A stretch of 64,000 bases of DNA. It comes from Diprion similis. Lineage: Eukaryota; Arthropoda; Insecta; Hymenoptera; Diprionidae. The notes beneath the pieces are model-generated. The model was not told the DNA's origin. It searched no databases and saw only the letters and a program-made list of their open reading frames with translations. The stretch covers positions 18,378,031 to 18,442,030 of the forward strand of contig NC_060106.1 of NCBI RefSeq assembly GCF_021155765.1, read 5' to 3'. Below are positions 48,300 through 63,700 of the stretch, piece by piece. Within the stretch, counting starts at the first letter, position 1. Every line of letters begins with the position of its first letter. Both the position numbers and the translations under genes were made by a program.

Positions 48300-51200
48300 A
48301 CAAAGTATTTGATAATCTGATATCACATTACCTATAAGCATTTGTGTAGGTTGGATTAATTATGTGTTACTGCCGGACCACTATGTATATTTTGTACATA
48401 AGTTATTATACATCATTTACAAGTAGATTTTATTTCAACGAAAAATAATTAGCGTTCAATTGAATTTTTACAAACTTAGATCGATCGCATTACTGTAGGA
48501 CATGTTGATCCAAACGTGACTATATCACTAAACACACATGCATATATTTACTGTTATAATGTCAAAAGTTTTAAAATATTATTGTAATATCTCTTGAGCT
48601 ACTCAGTGGCGTACATTGATAATCGTCTATTCGATGTGGTTCGCTTGAATTGAACGATTTAACTTGATGTTAAATAGAATTATGTATTCAAATGCTAGGC
48701 TAAGAATCAATAAAAACATAATGACGAAAATCATGCATCTTGGTACCATTTCCTCACGACGAATCGTCATCTAAATCCATTTTTCTATTTCATCTATTGA
48801 CTTTAATACAAGAATTAACTTTATCAACCAAATCAAAATGGTAGCTGAATAGATGTTTCCGCAACTTTTTGCTCCTAATTATTAATGCGGATATATTAAC
48901 CCTGGGCTGTCACGCAATGCAAATGCAATTCTCTATTCTCATTACCATACATCCGTTTGCATCGTGTATGTCGGACTGTCTAGAATAAGGCGGTTCACTA
49001 TTATTCGTTACTCTGCGATAAATGAATGTATGTACTCATTATTTTGCAAACCTCGGCCACATTTTAGTATATATTTTACTTCACCCAGGCGATTATTAAA
49101 TCGACCGATTTTTCTAGTGCTAATGTGATTTCGGTCGCAGACTTCCAATATTATTCTCTTCGTATTTCACCATTCTTTACCTTGCATATTTGCACTAAAT
49201 TATCAACATATGCATACATGACGGTACGATCATAACGTGTAAAACACTTTTGCGGTCTATCTACGTGTACTTGTTAATAAATATGATTTATGAAAGATAA
49301 TTGTGGTACCTTGCGATCGGAGGTTTTTATGAAACTTGAATTTATCATTAATCCCGCGGTTTCCCGTAGAGCTCTGAAACCAGACGGTATTTGAGTATAA
49401 TCTAAATGGCCGGTCTTCCTGCACTTAAATTAGCATACGGAATCATTATCATGCGCATGATACATATATACGCCAACCGTACGAACTAGTTTAAACTTCA
49501 TTTCTGTCCTCGTTGCGTAACAATTTGGTCTAGTTCTCACTAGTTGACCCAGCGACACTTGCATGGAAGGTGTCGCATGTATTACAAGTTTCATTACGAT
49601 GCTACACAGTGAATTGTGCAGCCTTCCAGCACATTTCAAAAAATGCCAAACGATAGAATGTTCGGTAACCGTGAAAGCCGGAAGCGAAATTAAATTCTTT
49701 CACTTACATACTCGAGGGTAGGAACGGCTTATTTCTAGTCTCTGAAGTAAAAACGCATCATCGTGTAAAAATATATTTCACGCATTCATAATACACTTGA
49801 GATATTATGTAATGCGTGATCAATAATAAGGACAGATTTTTATAATAACGCGTTGAAATTCGTCGATTTTTTATTGCCCCGGGTCCAGGTGTCGTATAAC
49901 TCATTCGCCGCAAGGGCAGGAAAATAATGAATCGATATTGCCTACCCGACCACAATTATCGGCTGGTGGAGACCTTGACCAAAACCCATCCAGAGATCGA
50001 AGATAAACTATATTTCAGTCACGCTCAGGCAACTAACTGTACAGTATAGGATTTCACGTTTCTTAAGCCTAGAGCGATCAATTTTCCTTGCGCGATGATA
50101 TACCAAGCCTGCATCGTAAGAATGGAAGTCCGGCATCGCCGGGATTTGAAGTAGGAATACAAGAACCGTGGTATCCAAAAATTACGAAAATTCGAACGAA
50201 TTCTTCCACGTGTTCCATCACCACCGGTTGAAATGATCCAATTTTCCAGCCGGTCGGATGCGAAACGAGGCACAAAAATATAACGAGCCGTTTGGGCATC
50301 ACCTAAGCGACATCGCTGGTTTAAAATGAGCTCAACAAATTGGCGTACCTACGTATCGACCAAAGCATATTGGTGTTGGGTATAGAAGGCACGTAAATAT
50401 GGACGTGTGGATGTACGATGCATGGATGTAGCATAATTGCTAATTGGGTAAAGGGTCGGCTGGAAATTGCATGCTTGGAATGTTGTTGTTGTTGTGCCCA
50501 AAGTGAGGACAATTTTACCCTCGCTAACAAAATCAAAACGCGTGCGAAATAGGTATGTACATACATGCAACAATCTGCGTATCGTCGAAGTCATGCGAAA
50601 GATATGATTATACTGGCTCCGCAGCTATCTTATCTCCGTCAAAGTAACGATTACCACGAATCGAATGTCGGACTGACAATGAATCCATGTAAAGCTGTAG
50701 GCGATTCGCAACAGCTGTGCCACACGGTAGAAATAAAACACAAACCAACAACCGGATCACCTGAATCCAAGGTAAATGCCCTGAAGAAGTATAAATGGTT
50801 ATAGAATCCATAAATTAAATGGGAAATCTGAGCGTGAAGTAATAATCAAGCTACGCGACTGAAGATGATACAGCAATTTTATCCGGAATGATATAGGATT
50901 CAACGCTTACAGGTATAGACTTCCGTCGTAAATGTGTATCGTTACGTCGTAATGAGTTCTTATCTATCGATCGATGGTGCTTAACTGAGAAAAAGGATTA
51001 TTTGAGTCAAGTGATATTCAATTCAAGTTTGATTCAACTAAATGCGGCGAACAAAATGTACAAGTAATTAATTCAACGAAATACTTGGATTGTTGGTGTA
51101 ACAAAATTTACTGCCGATAGATCTTGAATTGAAACAAATAAATATTTACTCATTTAGTTGCGATTCAATGACTCTTTTCTCTTAATGATATCAATTTACT

Positions 51201-54200
51201 CACAGTACTAATCAAGTCTTCCAAACGATCGATAAAATCAATGAAATTAAGAATAAAATCAAATCATTGCAATCCCGCCAAGTTTTACAACCAGTTTCGT
51301 CATGTTTTACGGGGGATCGATACCGCGATCATCCGTTTCTCGGTGCTGGACATAAAATCGCTGCGCTCGATCGACTGCTTCGGCTGTATAATATATGAAA
51401 TTACGATTATTCCATCAATGCTCGAGGAACTTTAAGTCACGTGGCGATGAATATTAAAGGTGGCACACATTCTTACCTTTATGAGTTATTATTATTGTTA
51501 TTATTATTATTATTATTATACGACCACGCGGTGCCGCGGCTGAAGTAATGAACAGTCTCTGACATCAGAAATGCAAATGCAAATGCTGCAGGTAGATATA
51601 TGATGAAGGTATTTATATGTATACGCATGGGAATACTTACCTTTACACGTGAACAGGACCACCACACCTTTTAACCACTTGCCTCATCGTCGTATCATCG
51701 ATTTTTTCGCATCAAATTCAGGCAGCTGCAACACTCTTCGCTTTCCTGAACCTGCACGGGACCGCAGAGAGAGTTTATTCGTTTTTTCTATCGAGTATAA
51801 TCAAGATTTTGTAATCTTTCTAAGAAGATGAAGCTGGATCTGTATGTGTAGCCGTGAAGTTTGTGCTTGTGAAATCGACGGAGTTAACGTTCTTAAATCA
51901 CAAGCTATCGGTACTAATATTAATATTAATATTCACCGCGTTGATTACAGGTCTCGTGGAAGAACTGCGGAACAACATAAATCCCTGCATGCAGCAAGGG
52001 ACTTGCAACGCGTTGTCAGTAATCTGTAAATAACAGTAGCCTGTCAATTTGACGCGTGTAACGTATCGTTAACGTACAAGAAATTCGACGCTCAGCAAAC
52101 TTGCCGATGTAGATCGATGTACGCTCTTACATCACCGTCGTAATTACCATCACGAGGCAGACGTCAGGTAGCTGCTAGCTGATGAGCTGCGAAAGCATGC
52201 GAAACGGTATATTACACTCAGATACACGTTACGCACACATACATATATATCTATATATAAATATATATATTTATATACATCAAGAAGTTGTAAATTTGAA
52301 AAATAAACGAAACCGGCCAATACATGCAATGAAGGTATCACCGGTGAACTCTGGCCTTTCCACTTGTGCGGAACCGTCGGAGTTCATTCACTGCAGTTGC
52401 CAAAAATCCTAATCGATACGAAGAGTATATAGAAGGTAAAGGAAAAAAAAAAAAAAAAAAAAAAAAAATGAAAATAAAACAACGTCGAAATTATTGCAGA
52501 ATAAGAAGAGACGATTCGCGGCAGCTGTATTCGTCCGATATTCAAGAGTAAAAAACATAGTTATCAGTGACGTCACGCGTCGCGACGGCGAAGTTTAGCG
52601 GCGACGTTCTTACAGCCGCAGTCAGCCACACCGACTCGCGGCCGCGACACGCGCTCCGGGTTCGATCCGCAAATAAATGTTTAATAATTTTGTTGAGTGA
52701 AGGAAGAAAATAATTGAACAGGCACAATTTGTGATTTCCACTTGTGAGGTGTTCGCTTCGTTGTGCGACGTATCAAAGTGCTTTAATCATACTCTTAAGG
52801 TCAGTTTTCTTCGTGAGAAGCATCGATTACACACGCTTTGCACTTAACATACGCGTCTCGTATGCTTATACGCCTGATATATTATTACGTAATTATTTAG
52901 AATACAATAGGATCTGCAAGCCGCTGTGCGAGCAAGTTTGCGCGAATAGTCTCGGATCGTTTTTTACCAAAGGTGTAACAAGAATTCAAGAATTTTCTAC
53001 ACGCACCTCGTGTCGCCGGTACCTCCTTCGCCTTCAACTCCGATTCTGCTAATTAACAAAGTTGTTAATCATCGCGGTTCGAACATGCGGCCATCTCACT
53101 TTTCAATGCAGTTTCGTCGATTGTAAGCCTCGTTTTTATCGGGGTCAAGGAAGGCCGGGTTTTTATATTAACAAGTACGATCATCGCGCGATGAAATTTC
53201 GTAAAAGTTTTATGAACGAGATCGAACTTCGTTGGCAGTTCAAAGTTCAGCATCATGCTTTGGCTATTTTAGCTTCTCATGACGACATCGTTGATCGCAT
53301 ATCCTTAAGATTTGACAGAATCGTCGGTTGATGGAAGTTTCGTACCTGACGCTATGCTTTATTTCGGACGTCTATGAAGTGGTAGCTCTATAGCTGCGTC
53401 CTGAATGAGTAATAAAATAAGTTAAATAGAAAAAGAATCAACAGTCGACTAGATTTCGGAGCGGTTGAATAAATATTTTAATTTTATGTTACAGCCTCGA
53501 GCGGTTTATGCGTATGCATATATATATATACGGGCGTAACACCGGCGTATTGTTAAATGTTATAGGTGTGTACATAAACTTAGACAATCTGTGCAGGGCG
53601 TCGCTACGGATCCGTAAAATTATTGACAATTTTTATTTCTCAAGTAATGTTATAATAAGCTGAGAGTTTAGCGCAAGAGCTTACAGTCACTTACAGAGAA
53701 GGATATATTTTATAGGAAAGAAAATTATCTCTATACGCCCGGAAGAGAAGAAAAACTATAATAAGTATAATTCCGTCATTAGGTCGTAAACTCGGTCCAA
53801 AAATATCTTGGAAAATAGAACGATTCTGCAGCGTCTACTATAGTGCAGTGGGCATAATAGTATACAGTAGAGAGCTATCGGCATCTGGAAGTGAGCCAGA
53901 AATACTCGCATGCATTTTTACGAGAGAACGAGACGTTGTGATTTGTTTTTTCTTTATTCTCCCTTTTCTGTTTTTAGTTTTCTTCCTCTCTTTCATCGGA
54001 TACGAGAAGCTTTTGATCCTTTGTTTTTCGTCTCGAAATATCCGCCGCATCCCACGTCATAGAAAATTTCAATCGCCAGTTCTGAAAGCTCCATCAGTGA
54101 AAGACTCGCGTCTTTCTTCCTCATTAGAAGTGCAAGCGGTATGCACGAAACACGATTTCATTCAATTATTCTAGCTTTCAAACCTGACATTCTTTACTCG

Positions 54201-57200
54201 TTTAATTAACAGAGAGAGAGAAAATACCTTCGACGACCCGCGTAAAGTCTGGACGGTTCCGAGAAGCATGAAGCTAATTGTTTGCGCTTTCAATTGCGAT
54301 TAGATAAATAAGCTGTGAGACTTTTGGCCGGGATGAAAAGCAAATTTCGTGCGCAAAGCCGCGTATAAATATAAATTATTTCTGAAGATTAGACGCCGGG
54401 ACGTGTTGCGTAATTTGTGGTGTACTGACCCTGCCCAGTTGGTGTGTGAGTGAAAATGTTTTAGGAACATTACCGAAGTCTACGACCGTATCGGTTTAAT
54501 ACATGTATGTACATGCCTACGACGCGTGATTGTGTTGCATGAATAATTGCTACGCTCTGCGCTCGAGAGAAAGAGAGAAAGAGCGAGGAGGGGGTAGAAT
54601 GAAAGAGGCGATTTCACCGCATACGAACCGTGATACATTGTGTGTACGCAATCATTAAATTAAGTCCAATAGCTACGGAGGTCAACCTTTTCCGCAGCGG
54701 TGGCTAGAACGCGTTATTATATCTATATACAAATGGCGAAATTCATACCGGCGTTTGAGATGCAGACTAGGACCAGACTTAACCGATTTAACGCCGAGTG
54801 TCTTTCAAGTTGATTTCAACCCACGTCGTTCAAGTGTTTAATATAATAATGTATTTATTATAATCATGAAAAAACAACGGAGTAGGTAAAGTGTGGGATT
54901 CTTATCTACTTAACAAGTCTGCGTTTTGTACGTATATTTACATACATGTGTACATTTATGTATGTACAAAATGCAACTGAGTAATCATGTTATTGAAGTC
55001 GTGTGTGCAACATGTTGGTCGGAAGTACTACGTGGATTCATATATCAAGTCGCGGATTATAGAGTCGTGCGAATTTTTTCAAGTCAATTTTATTTACGGC
55101 TCAAAACAAATGCAATCGCGCAAGAACTACGCTATATGAATCGATTTTGAAAGCCATAAATTCCCAGTTCTTGAGCTTATGTCAGAGGTGATATTGCAAG
55201 TGAACTATCCTTGCCACGATTTTTTCTCGCATGAAATAGCGTTTGATTAATGGTGAACGGTGAAAATTTTCGTATAGCCGAAATAAAATTGCAAGCGAGT
55301 GAATGACGGCCATCTTGATTTTTTGCCAGCAATAGAATTCGACTGACAATTAATTTTCTTCTTGAGTTTAGCCAAATTTTTAGATATAAAGAATTATTTC
55401 TTCAACGCAGGTTTGAAGAATAACTTTTTTCGTTTTCGCGAACTGATCGTCTTGTGCAGTGATTCACTCTTTATATATGTATAATAATGTGTGTACTTTA
55501 CTTTGTGCAAAATGAGTGTGATTCAACTCGTGAGAAAAATGAAATTATCATTTCTGGAGACGTGGAATCGTTTGATAAAGTCATGTGTATTAATCCCGAA
55601 TATATTAAATTTGGAATTCGGTTCTTGTTCTTCAGGTATAAGTAAACGAAGGTTAAAGTTGTGGCACTTACTTAATTCTTTGCACGCAGCAATCTTCACG
55701 CCTCGTCAATTTAAATGACCACGTTCCCTAATTTACCTATTTACGCAACTACGGGCTTTTAAGATCAAGTTAGGCATGTTTCAATTTAAAATATAGTAAG
55801 TTCAATTCACCGGAACGAATGCGACGGATCTTCAAAATTCTCATAACACCGTTCACTCTAATCTTTCCACAGCAAAACTTATAATAATGTTTTGTCGCTA
55901 GCAGTATAAATATTATTCCCGAGTCTACAGCATAAAATGCTCAGAGGTTACTACACACAGAATTTTCAACGGATGAAAGTTTCATTTCTACATGGGTTAT
56001 GCGAATTAAGCAACGTCACCGTCATTATCGCTCATTGATAACCCCGGGCGAACATGAATATCAGTTACAAAATTGCCTCCAAAGTTGCAGAGCAAATTTA
56101 CTCAACCATTTTCAAGCGATTCGTTGTATGTAGAATACTTTCTATCCTTAAGCGACTTCAACACTTCTCACCGACGAATATTTCACGTGCAGATGTGTGA
56201 ACTCTGAAAGCAAAACTGCACGTTCAAATCGATTGCAATCCTCTTCAGCTCGGATAATAGACGTTCGTGTTAAACGACGAAACAAAGCGAGGCATCGATT
56301 AAAAGACCAAGGATCAGGAACAAACAGCACAACGGGCTAATCGAGCTAATTGCGTTTGTTAACAGCCTGCGAGCTCGTTGCACGCAGAAAGTACAGGCCA
56401 GTTGATTATTCACTTTGCCTTTAGCTCGGCGACGAACGTCCGGCTAGCAAGCGTGATGAATTTAATTTTTTAGTGTTACACGAAAAGGTGTTGAGTCGGA
56501 GATTATCGACTGGAGCGATAAAAAAATAAAACAGAATAATTACCGACGTAAGTTTTCACTCGAAGAGTAGAAATATCGAGTCCATACGGGGCTACGCATC
56601 AGTTGGACGTTGTTTTCCAGTCTTTAACCCGAAGATTAATATTCACAGATAAAGGATTTCAATTAGCTACCAATCAGTTCTCGCATTGGGATATTGACTC
56701 GGGTCAAATGTGACGAAATCAGTCGCGACGAACACGTCAGCTGTCAATTTTCATTACCAGATATCGCATATTGATTTTTACTTCAAGAATTTTCATTGTT
56801 CGCGATTGTATGTCGTACGGTCATAAGTTGTTATTGCAAATACTTTTCACGCGAAAAGCTTCACCGAGACGTCATCGCGGTTGACTTCACGTGATGAACA
56901 TTTTAATGAAACTTTACACTTATCGTTAGGCTTGGGATAGGTGGGCACGTGTGTACGCAGGGTATGTTAAACGATAAATCGAATTCCACGCATTGTTCGA
57001 AAGCCAACGAGAAGTGGAAACCATAGATCTTACGCATACATTGGAGGAAGAGTTGACAATGAGTTGAATTAGTCGAGTATTCGAATAACGTTGTGTAAAT
57101 ATGTTTCCAAGCAATCTTGTCTAATTACATTGCGTCCGTATCACTTCAATCGTTATGCCAAAATTAAAAATGCCAAAGCCCATCTTCGTAGTAATATTAT

Positions 57201-57535
57201 GTATGTGAAACGATGAGGAGATATCTCATTGCCGTAAAACGACTTGCTGCACAGAGCCTTGTACACAAGTGCCGTTGCACGAGCGTATCGCAATCACAAT
57301 TGTCTTATCAGTTAAAATCAAGGCTACTAATATGATAGGACTGTACGGAACAATTGCAATAGAAATACTAGCCGAGCCTCATCAGCCAATGATCGCAAGT
57401 CAATTTTCACCGAGTTAGACATGCATTAATTATATATTCGTACCTGTAACAAAAAAAAATTGCGAAAATTAGTAATACTTTTAAAATATGTTGTATTCGT
57501 CTGACTAACGATAAATTCATTTTTATTTCTTACAG
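48300..57535. other. Gene-poor intergenic region, about 9 kb
   Basis: No exon of a recognised family on either strand. Contents seen: an (ATT)n microsatellite at about 51486-51520, an A-run at 52440-52468, TA/ATGT-rich stretches at 52230-52280, 53518-53530 and 54935-54970, and a CpG-rich island-like patch at about 52560-52680. A 5' UTR exon or promoter of the downstream Cordon-bleu-like gene may be inside. Confidence 0.5.
52568..52640 (+). promoter_or_regulatory. CpG-rich patch with CRE, possible upstream promoter
   Basis: TGACGTCA at 52568-52575 lies in an otherwise AT-rich region. GC-rich DNA follows with an initiator-like GTCAGCC (about 52620) and, further on, a possible donor AAG|GTCAGT (about 52800). 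It could be the transcription start of the downstream plus-strand gene, whose coding exon has a 3' splice site in its 5' UTR. No TATA box is seen. Confidence 0.3.
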
Positions 57536-57707
57536 ATCAATCATCAAGAAACAGAAGATACGGATACAGTAAGTGTTCACGGATTATCGAAGTGTCTCTC
57601 CGGATTTGGATTATATAAAAAACAAGAAGAAGAAGAAACAAATAAATAAATAATAAAAAAAAAAGCTCAAGTTAAGTGATATTGTAGTTGGAGTTAATGT
57701 AAGTGCG
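57536..57707 (+). other. 5' UTR part of the first coding exon of the Cordon-bleu-like gene
   Basis: A good acceptor (TTTCTTACAG) ends at 57535, and no ATG-led frame precedes the start at 57708. This implies at least one non-coding exon further upstream. Confidence 0.55.
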
Positions 57708-60700
57708 ATGTCGCGGCCGAGGAGACCAAGTGTTTCCATCCACGATTACCCGGAAGATTTGAACCCGTTCAAAGATGCGGCAAACACTCCAGCTATGCAG
57801 TCTGCGGTCAGCGTTGAGCTAAGACCGGGTAAAGAGCCTAAGAATAAATTCTGGACATTCGGTAGGAGTAAGAAGAAACGATCCAACAGTTTCTCGGTGA
57901 AGTCTGCTTGGTGAGTATAATGAGCTTGGTTACTTCCAAATCTCGATGACGATCATCAATTGGCCCAGAAAGAGTTTAGGTCTCAAAAACCACGCTTTTT
58001 TTCATCACCATTAATCAAGTTCGTATCAAAATCGAGGAGCAAAGCAAAGCTCGTGACGAGACGAGCTTTCAGAGGGGTTTGTTGAACTTGAACTTGTAAA
58101 GATGGCGGAACCCAGGGGTCGCACCTGAATTGGCGATTGTCCAGAAGTTCTCTTTATACTTCGAACGTGTCGCAAATCGCAATACCGTGCCAAAGATGTT
58201 GGTCTAAAATCAAATCTACAAAGTCCGTCACTGCGTCTACTGACTTTGCATCTTTGTTCGCACCTCGTCAGTCTCGTCGACGAACTTATTATACGACAAC
58301 TACGTAGCATTTTCAGGGATCATTTGTCCTTTTGTTATCGAGTAAAAGGTAACCGCGTGGATTGAGAGCTCGCTTCTGTAGATCAACCAGCGGCATTATG
58401 TCACGGTCATTCGATAAGAAAGGGGCTATTCTCGACGACAGAGACTCTCTTCCAACTTCACGCCCTCAGACTTGAGCTTTGTCACAATACGTTACTATAT
58501 ACATATATACATGTAAATAAGTTTCGCAAAAGTGACGCGATCGTGGGGTGAGTTTTTTTTACGATGCACTTATCACCGCATATCGCGTTAAAAACTTTTT
58601 CAGCAAAGGTTCCACGTCTAGGATCGATTCTATATACTTACGATTGACTTTAACAGGTCTAATCGATGCAACATCTTGCTGTGACATGCGAGTCCATGGG
58701 CGAGGCGATCGGATCATAACATATTGCGTTGCGCCTAGATGCATTTCTAGCTCCCCGCTTGCAGTGTCCTCATTTCATTAAACAACCGCGCGATTGCGTC
58801 GCGAGTCTCATCAATCAGAGGTTTAAGTTCAAGATGATCGTATGACAAGGTACCGACGTTTCTGCTCGTAGCGGTTGATTGAAAATGAGTACCGACACGT
58901 TGATAATAAGATAGGCGAAAGCTTGTTCCCTGTATTGAGACTTGTGTTCAATTTTGATAAATTCTGGATCGTATAACTGACGGCTTGATATTTTACTCAA
59001 TACAGGTAGACGTTGATTTCGGCGTGAAAATTGGATTCCTTGTGAATAACAAATGGCTGAATGGATATGAATGTATAAAATAATGAGTACCTGCATGACT
59101 TGACGTTGAAACTGCATTCAATTTAGTCTAAATCTCAATGCTTACTCTGCGATCATGATGATCGGCACTTTGTCACTCAATTCTTAATTTCCAATCGCGT
59201 CGTTTACCTTGAACATATTTGTTTGCTTCTCGTATTTATTATAAAACTTTTCTTTCTTTCCACGCTGCAAATAATCTCACAAATCCAAAGCTGTTTCTTC
59301 AAAATCGGTCAAATACCCGAATCCGAGTATTACATCTCTGCATATTTTCACTGGATTATACTACCGCGTTTCAATCTCGAAATAAATACTCTTTTCACGA
59401 AACAGCTGCAGGGCGCATCTTTATTTACACGAACATATGCACAAGTGTATGTTTATTTATTCAAATTTGAATTAATGCATCTTGCTTCAGCACACACACA
59501 CACAAACATGATTATACATCAGTCATAGTTATTAGATATACATATGTATGTATATATAAGTATACAGGAATATTATACGACGGGTATTTTTTTCGGTGAG
59601 TACTGGGTATTAGATAAGGTATTATATTTGATCCACTGACTTCAGTATTCAAGATGTGTTTGTCCATGCACGGTCTGACATCATCTTTCGTAATAAACAC
59701 ACCGAACATATGTGTGCCTATATATATGTGGGTGTGTGTGTGTATAGACAGTTGATTTACTCATTTTATTTCACTCTTTCCTCGTTTTTGTTCCTCTTAT
59801 AAAACTTTTTGTTGTTATTTCTCATGCCGCAATATATCGTCACTTTTAAAATAAATTTACATGTAAGCGAACTTACCTATACGTACAAGCACATATGTGG
59901 GTCAAGTATCATGATCGGCGCGGGTTCTGAGGAGTATAGATATTTGCGCTTGTTGTTATATAAAATACGACTATGTGTGTACAAATGAGCGAAAGTAACT
60001 CGTATAATATGGAGATTAAAGACGAACACAAGTGCAGAATATCGATCATTAAGATTTGACTAATGGCATATACGTTGTAACCGCGATTCTTGGGTCTGAC
60101 TGAAGTACAAAGTTACTTATTGTTAGTTACCGTATATAATGTGCGAGTATAATTATATCGATTACTCGACTTGTATTTCAGCTTCGCTTTGTCTACTGAA
60201 TTATTTAAACAGAATAATTAAAGTGTTCTCAAATTTGCAGGTGCAATTGTAAAATTACAGATATATTTATAGCTTCTGATGACCCAAGCATGATAAGCCG
60301 ATATCTTCAATTGGGTTACGTTAATTTGGATTCGGATAAAACGAAGAGAAAATTCGAGTCATTACAACGAATCAATTCGTTTGACGTTTTTATTACACCT
60401 TCGTTATTATTATTATCGACGGTGGGATTTAATTCGAGGAAAGGAATAGAAGCGCGGAGTAAGTTTAACGAGCTCGGAAGTGTTTGTTGTACCGCTTTGG
60501 AGTCATACTTGGTGTACTTGCGCCAGTAGCTGCAAATTGACCGCCTGACCCCGGCGGCGATACTTGAATCCCAAATCGTATTCTGAAAGATAATTGGAGT
60601 TCTCGAGAGCACGAAGTCTCGGCGAAGAGGCGGCGGATCCTCATAAACTACTTTATAATACGACTCACTGCGAAGATTTGATGGTGCGATTTAATGACTT

Positions 60701-63700
60701 CGGACGGACGCTATTTCCTGAATCAGGAATTGCGCGATTTAGAGATAGATCTAATTTACTCTCATACATATAGGTATATGCGATCCAGTGTATAAGACTG
60801 ACTGAATCATCGCAGGCATTTCACGTTATTTTAAAATTCTCCTTTCGGAAAAATTCTTCGAATTTATACGCCCGGTCTTACTGCAAATTTATTCCAAATT
60901 CCATTTCAAGAATACTGCTTCCCACATCGCGCTACGGAATTCTTTTAAACAGTGTCTAAATGGGTTGTTGACATAATCTAGATTTTCGGAGGCTATCTAG
61001 ATTTGTAAATATATAGTCTATCCCCACGCAATGTCATTCTACTGGCAAGAAATTATAGGTACTTTATAATAATAAATCGATTATTTATCGCGGCGCAAGA
61101 GTTAGTCGCTTTTTGGTATTATACTAGTATTGATTTAGTCCATTCCAATTTTCTAATGCGCATTTGATTCAACATTGCGTATCTCGCAAAAAGGAATTAA
61201 AACGAAATTTAGAACGTGCAATCAAAATCAATCGACCGTCTTCATTCGAATCGTATACATTGCACAAAGATACATAGATGAAAACTTAATATAAAGTGAC
61301 ATCGCGTTGGTATTCTGAGGTGCTACGTTCACGCCCACATTCAATCCGGACCTCTAATCTTAATTCCGTAATTGCGTACGCGACTGTAAGCCACTTGGAT
61401 GTTCAGATACTGTAGACCTGACTGAACGTTGATTAAGATGCATAGAAATCAGGCGAATATTTTAGACCATCCGCGTATTATTTCCTCCCGATAAGAGTTA
61501 CCAATAGGAAGAAAGAAAGTGAAATAAAAATGATCCGTCGTAAATATAATAAAAAGTGGTATACGATTTTAGATGTAAATCGATCTGGCCAATTGACGCT
61601 ATACAATTTTATCAGCTTTTTTTAATAATGTTTTTACATTTGACAATTGTGATACATTTGCAGGAGCGGACTCTTCGGCAAACGAAGTAAGGAACCAGAA
61701 ATGGAGCGCAGAACAACTATCACTACAGGTGGGTTGTGGTTTGACGTTCCGTTGATTAAATTTCACAGTTTATCGCGTGTTCGATAGATCCAGATTTCTG
61801 ATAAAACGAGCTGTAAGCTGCAGAATGAAAGCTGCATGTCGTAGAACGGAAAACCTTCAGATTAATTATTAAGAAATTAATAACCTTGACTGAACTAACT
61901 TGTATCTTTCAGTTTCTACAACATACCAAAATGGCCAATTTTCTCGGCCAATACCACCGCCGCGATTGGCACGAGATCAGCAGGAATTTGAAGAAGCATT
62001 TGGTACGTTCACACGGCGAAAAAAATACACTATGGAAAGCTCTTCGCGCTACGGTTCAAATTTGACCGTCAACGGAGATCCGGCAAGGCTTTACAACGGA
62101 AGTCCGCAGGATACCACAACTTCTATTTTAGGAGAACTTACGCCAAAACCACCGGCGAGAAGGTTAATTAACGTTTGATTTTACCTTATCTGTTTACGTT
62201 CTTTATTATACTCGACCAGCGGCAGCTGACCGCAAGAAAAGCACCTACGCATAATACATATAGCGTGATAGAAATATCAGATTTTAGAATTTTTATACAC
62301 ACGCTAGGCAATAATAATTCAGTGATAAATTCTTTCTAACACGAAGCTCAATTTCAAATGTCCGGAGTATCGAATAAAAAAAAAAAACATGTCGTTATTA
62401 CGGATGTTGCCAAGTTTTGTTCATTTTGGTTAAAACGTTGTACAGATTCGGGCAAGTCAGTCCAAGGTCAAAAGACGAAATACCACCGTTGGAATTTGAA
62501 GGTAAATCTGAAACCGGCGATACTGATGATAGAGAAGTTGAAGAAGCTCCTGTTCCCACAAAGTAAGTTGATAACCAGTTGGCAATAAATTGACTGAGAT
62601 AACATAGACAAATGTGGCAATGTATTTGAACGTTTTTGAAAAGAATCTAACCTTATTACAAAAATATGGCACTCAAGCTGAAGAAGGTGAACTGAACTCA
62701 AAAAGAATGTATCAAAAATGAAATTACGATGTACACCTTATTCCGATTGTTAAGAAAACTTCATTCACTTTGCGCAGATTCGATTTCGACGCTGTAAACC
62801 GTTACGCCGTTATCTTTGAACATATATTTTTACAATTAATCATTTTCCGAGAACTCGGTTTATTGAGTGTGTGAATACGCGTTTCATTAACTATCAGCAC
62901 GCCTTTCTTATCCCGCAGTGCAATGCCTAAAAACAAATTGCTGGCGTATAATATAATTTTCACGTTAGAAAATGTCGCTGAAGGATAGCAGTTTATCCTA
63001 TAAAAAATTATACAGAAGACTTGTAATTTTTTTTTTTTTTCAAAAACCAACAGGAGACACAGTCGAAAAGCGGTGCCGCGAGTAAACGTTTTGGAGGCAC
63101 CGGCAGAGGAGCCATTAGAGCGAGATATGGGGTCGGATTTAACGATGAGAGACGAGAACGAGAACCTGGCTGACGACTTCGTGTTTAGAAGATGTAGCCA
63201 GGATGCTGTACGCAGATCAAACTTATCGATCAATAGCTGCGTATCGACGGCAAGTGGCATTAGCATGTCGGGAAGAAAAAAGCGCAGAGCACCGCAGCCA
63301 CCGCAGCGAAAAGAATCGGCGGAGAACCACGAAGTAAGTTGATACGCGTTATATTGTTTCAAGATTATTCTAAATAAATTATGGATTTCAAAGACTTGTA
63401 ATTACCTTCCATCATGTTTGCGTGATAATTTTTAGTGTCGTTGAAAAATAATCTTGCAAGTTTTATGGATATTTTTACGCGGCATGCATCACCGATAACC
63501 TAATTATATGTTTTGAACGTTAAGTGTGTTATTTTTGTTATTATCGTTTTACTTACATAACGTACATGCATGTCAATTTTTATCTGTGTTACCCGCTTTG
63601 CGAGATTGCTTCTTATCAGTACATTAAAAAAACGTTAAGATTTGCTTCCCCGCGATTTTTTCTTTTCGCAAACGATCGGTAAACGGGACTCGTTCTGCCC

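Noticed and set aside
52610-52672. tRNA-like B box (GGGTTCGATCC)
   Set aside because: The flanking bases do not pair into a T stem, and no acceptor stem or A box is found at the right distance.
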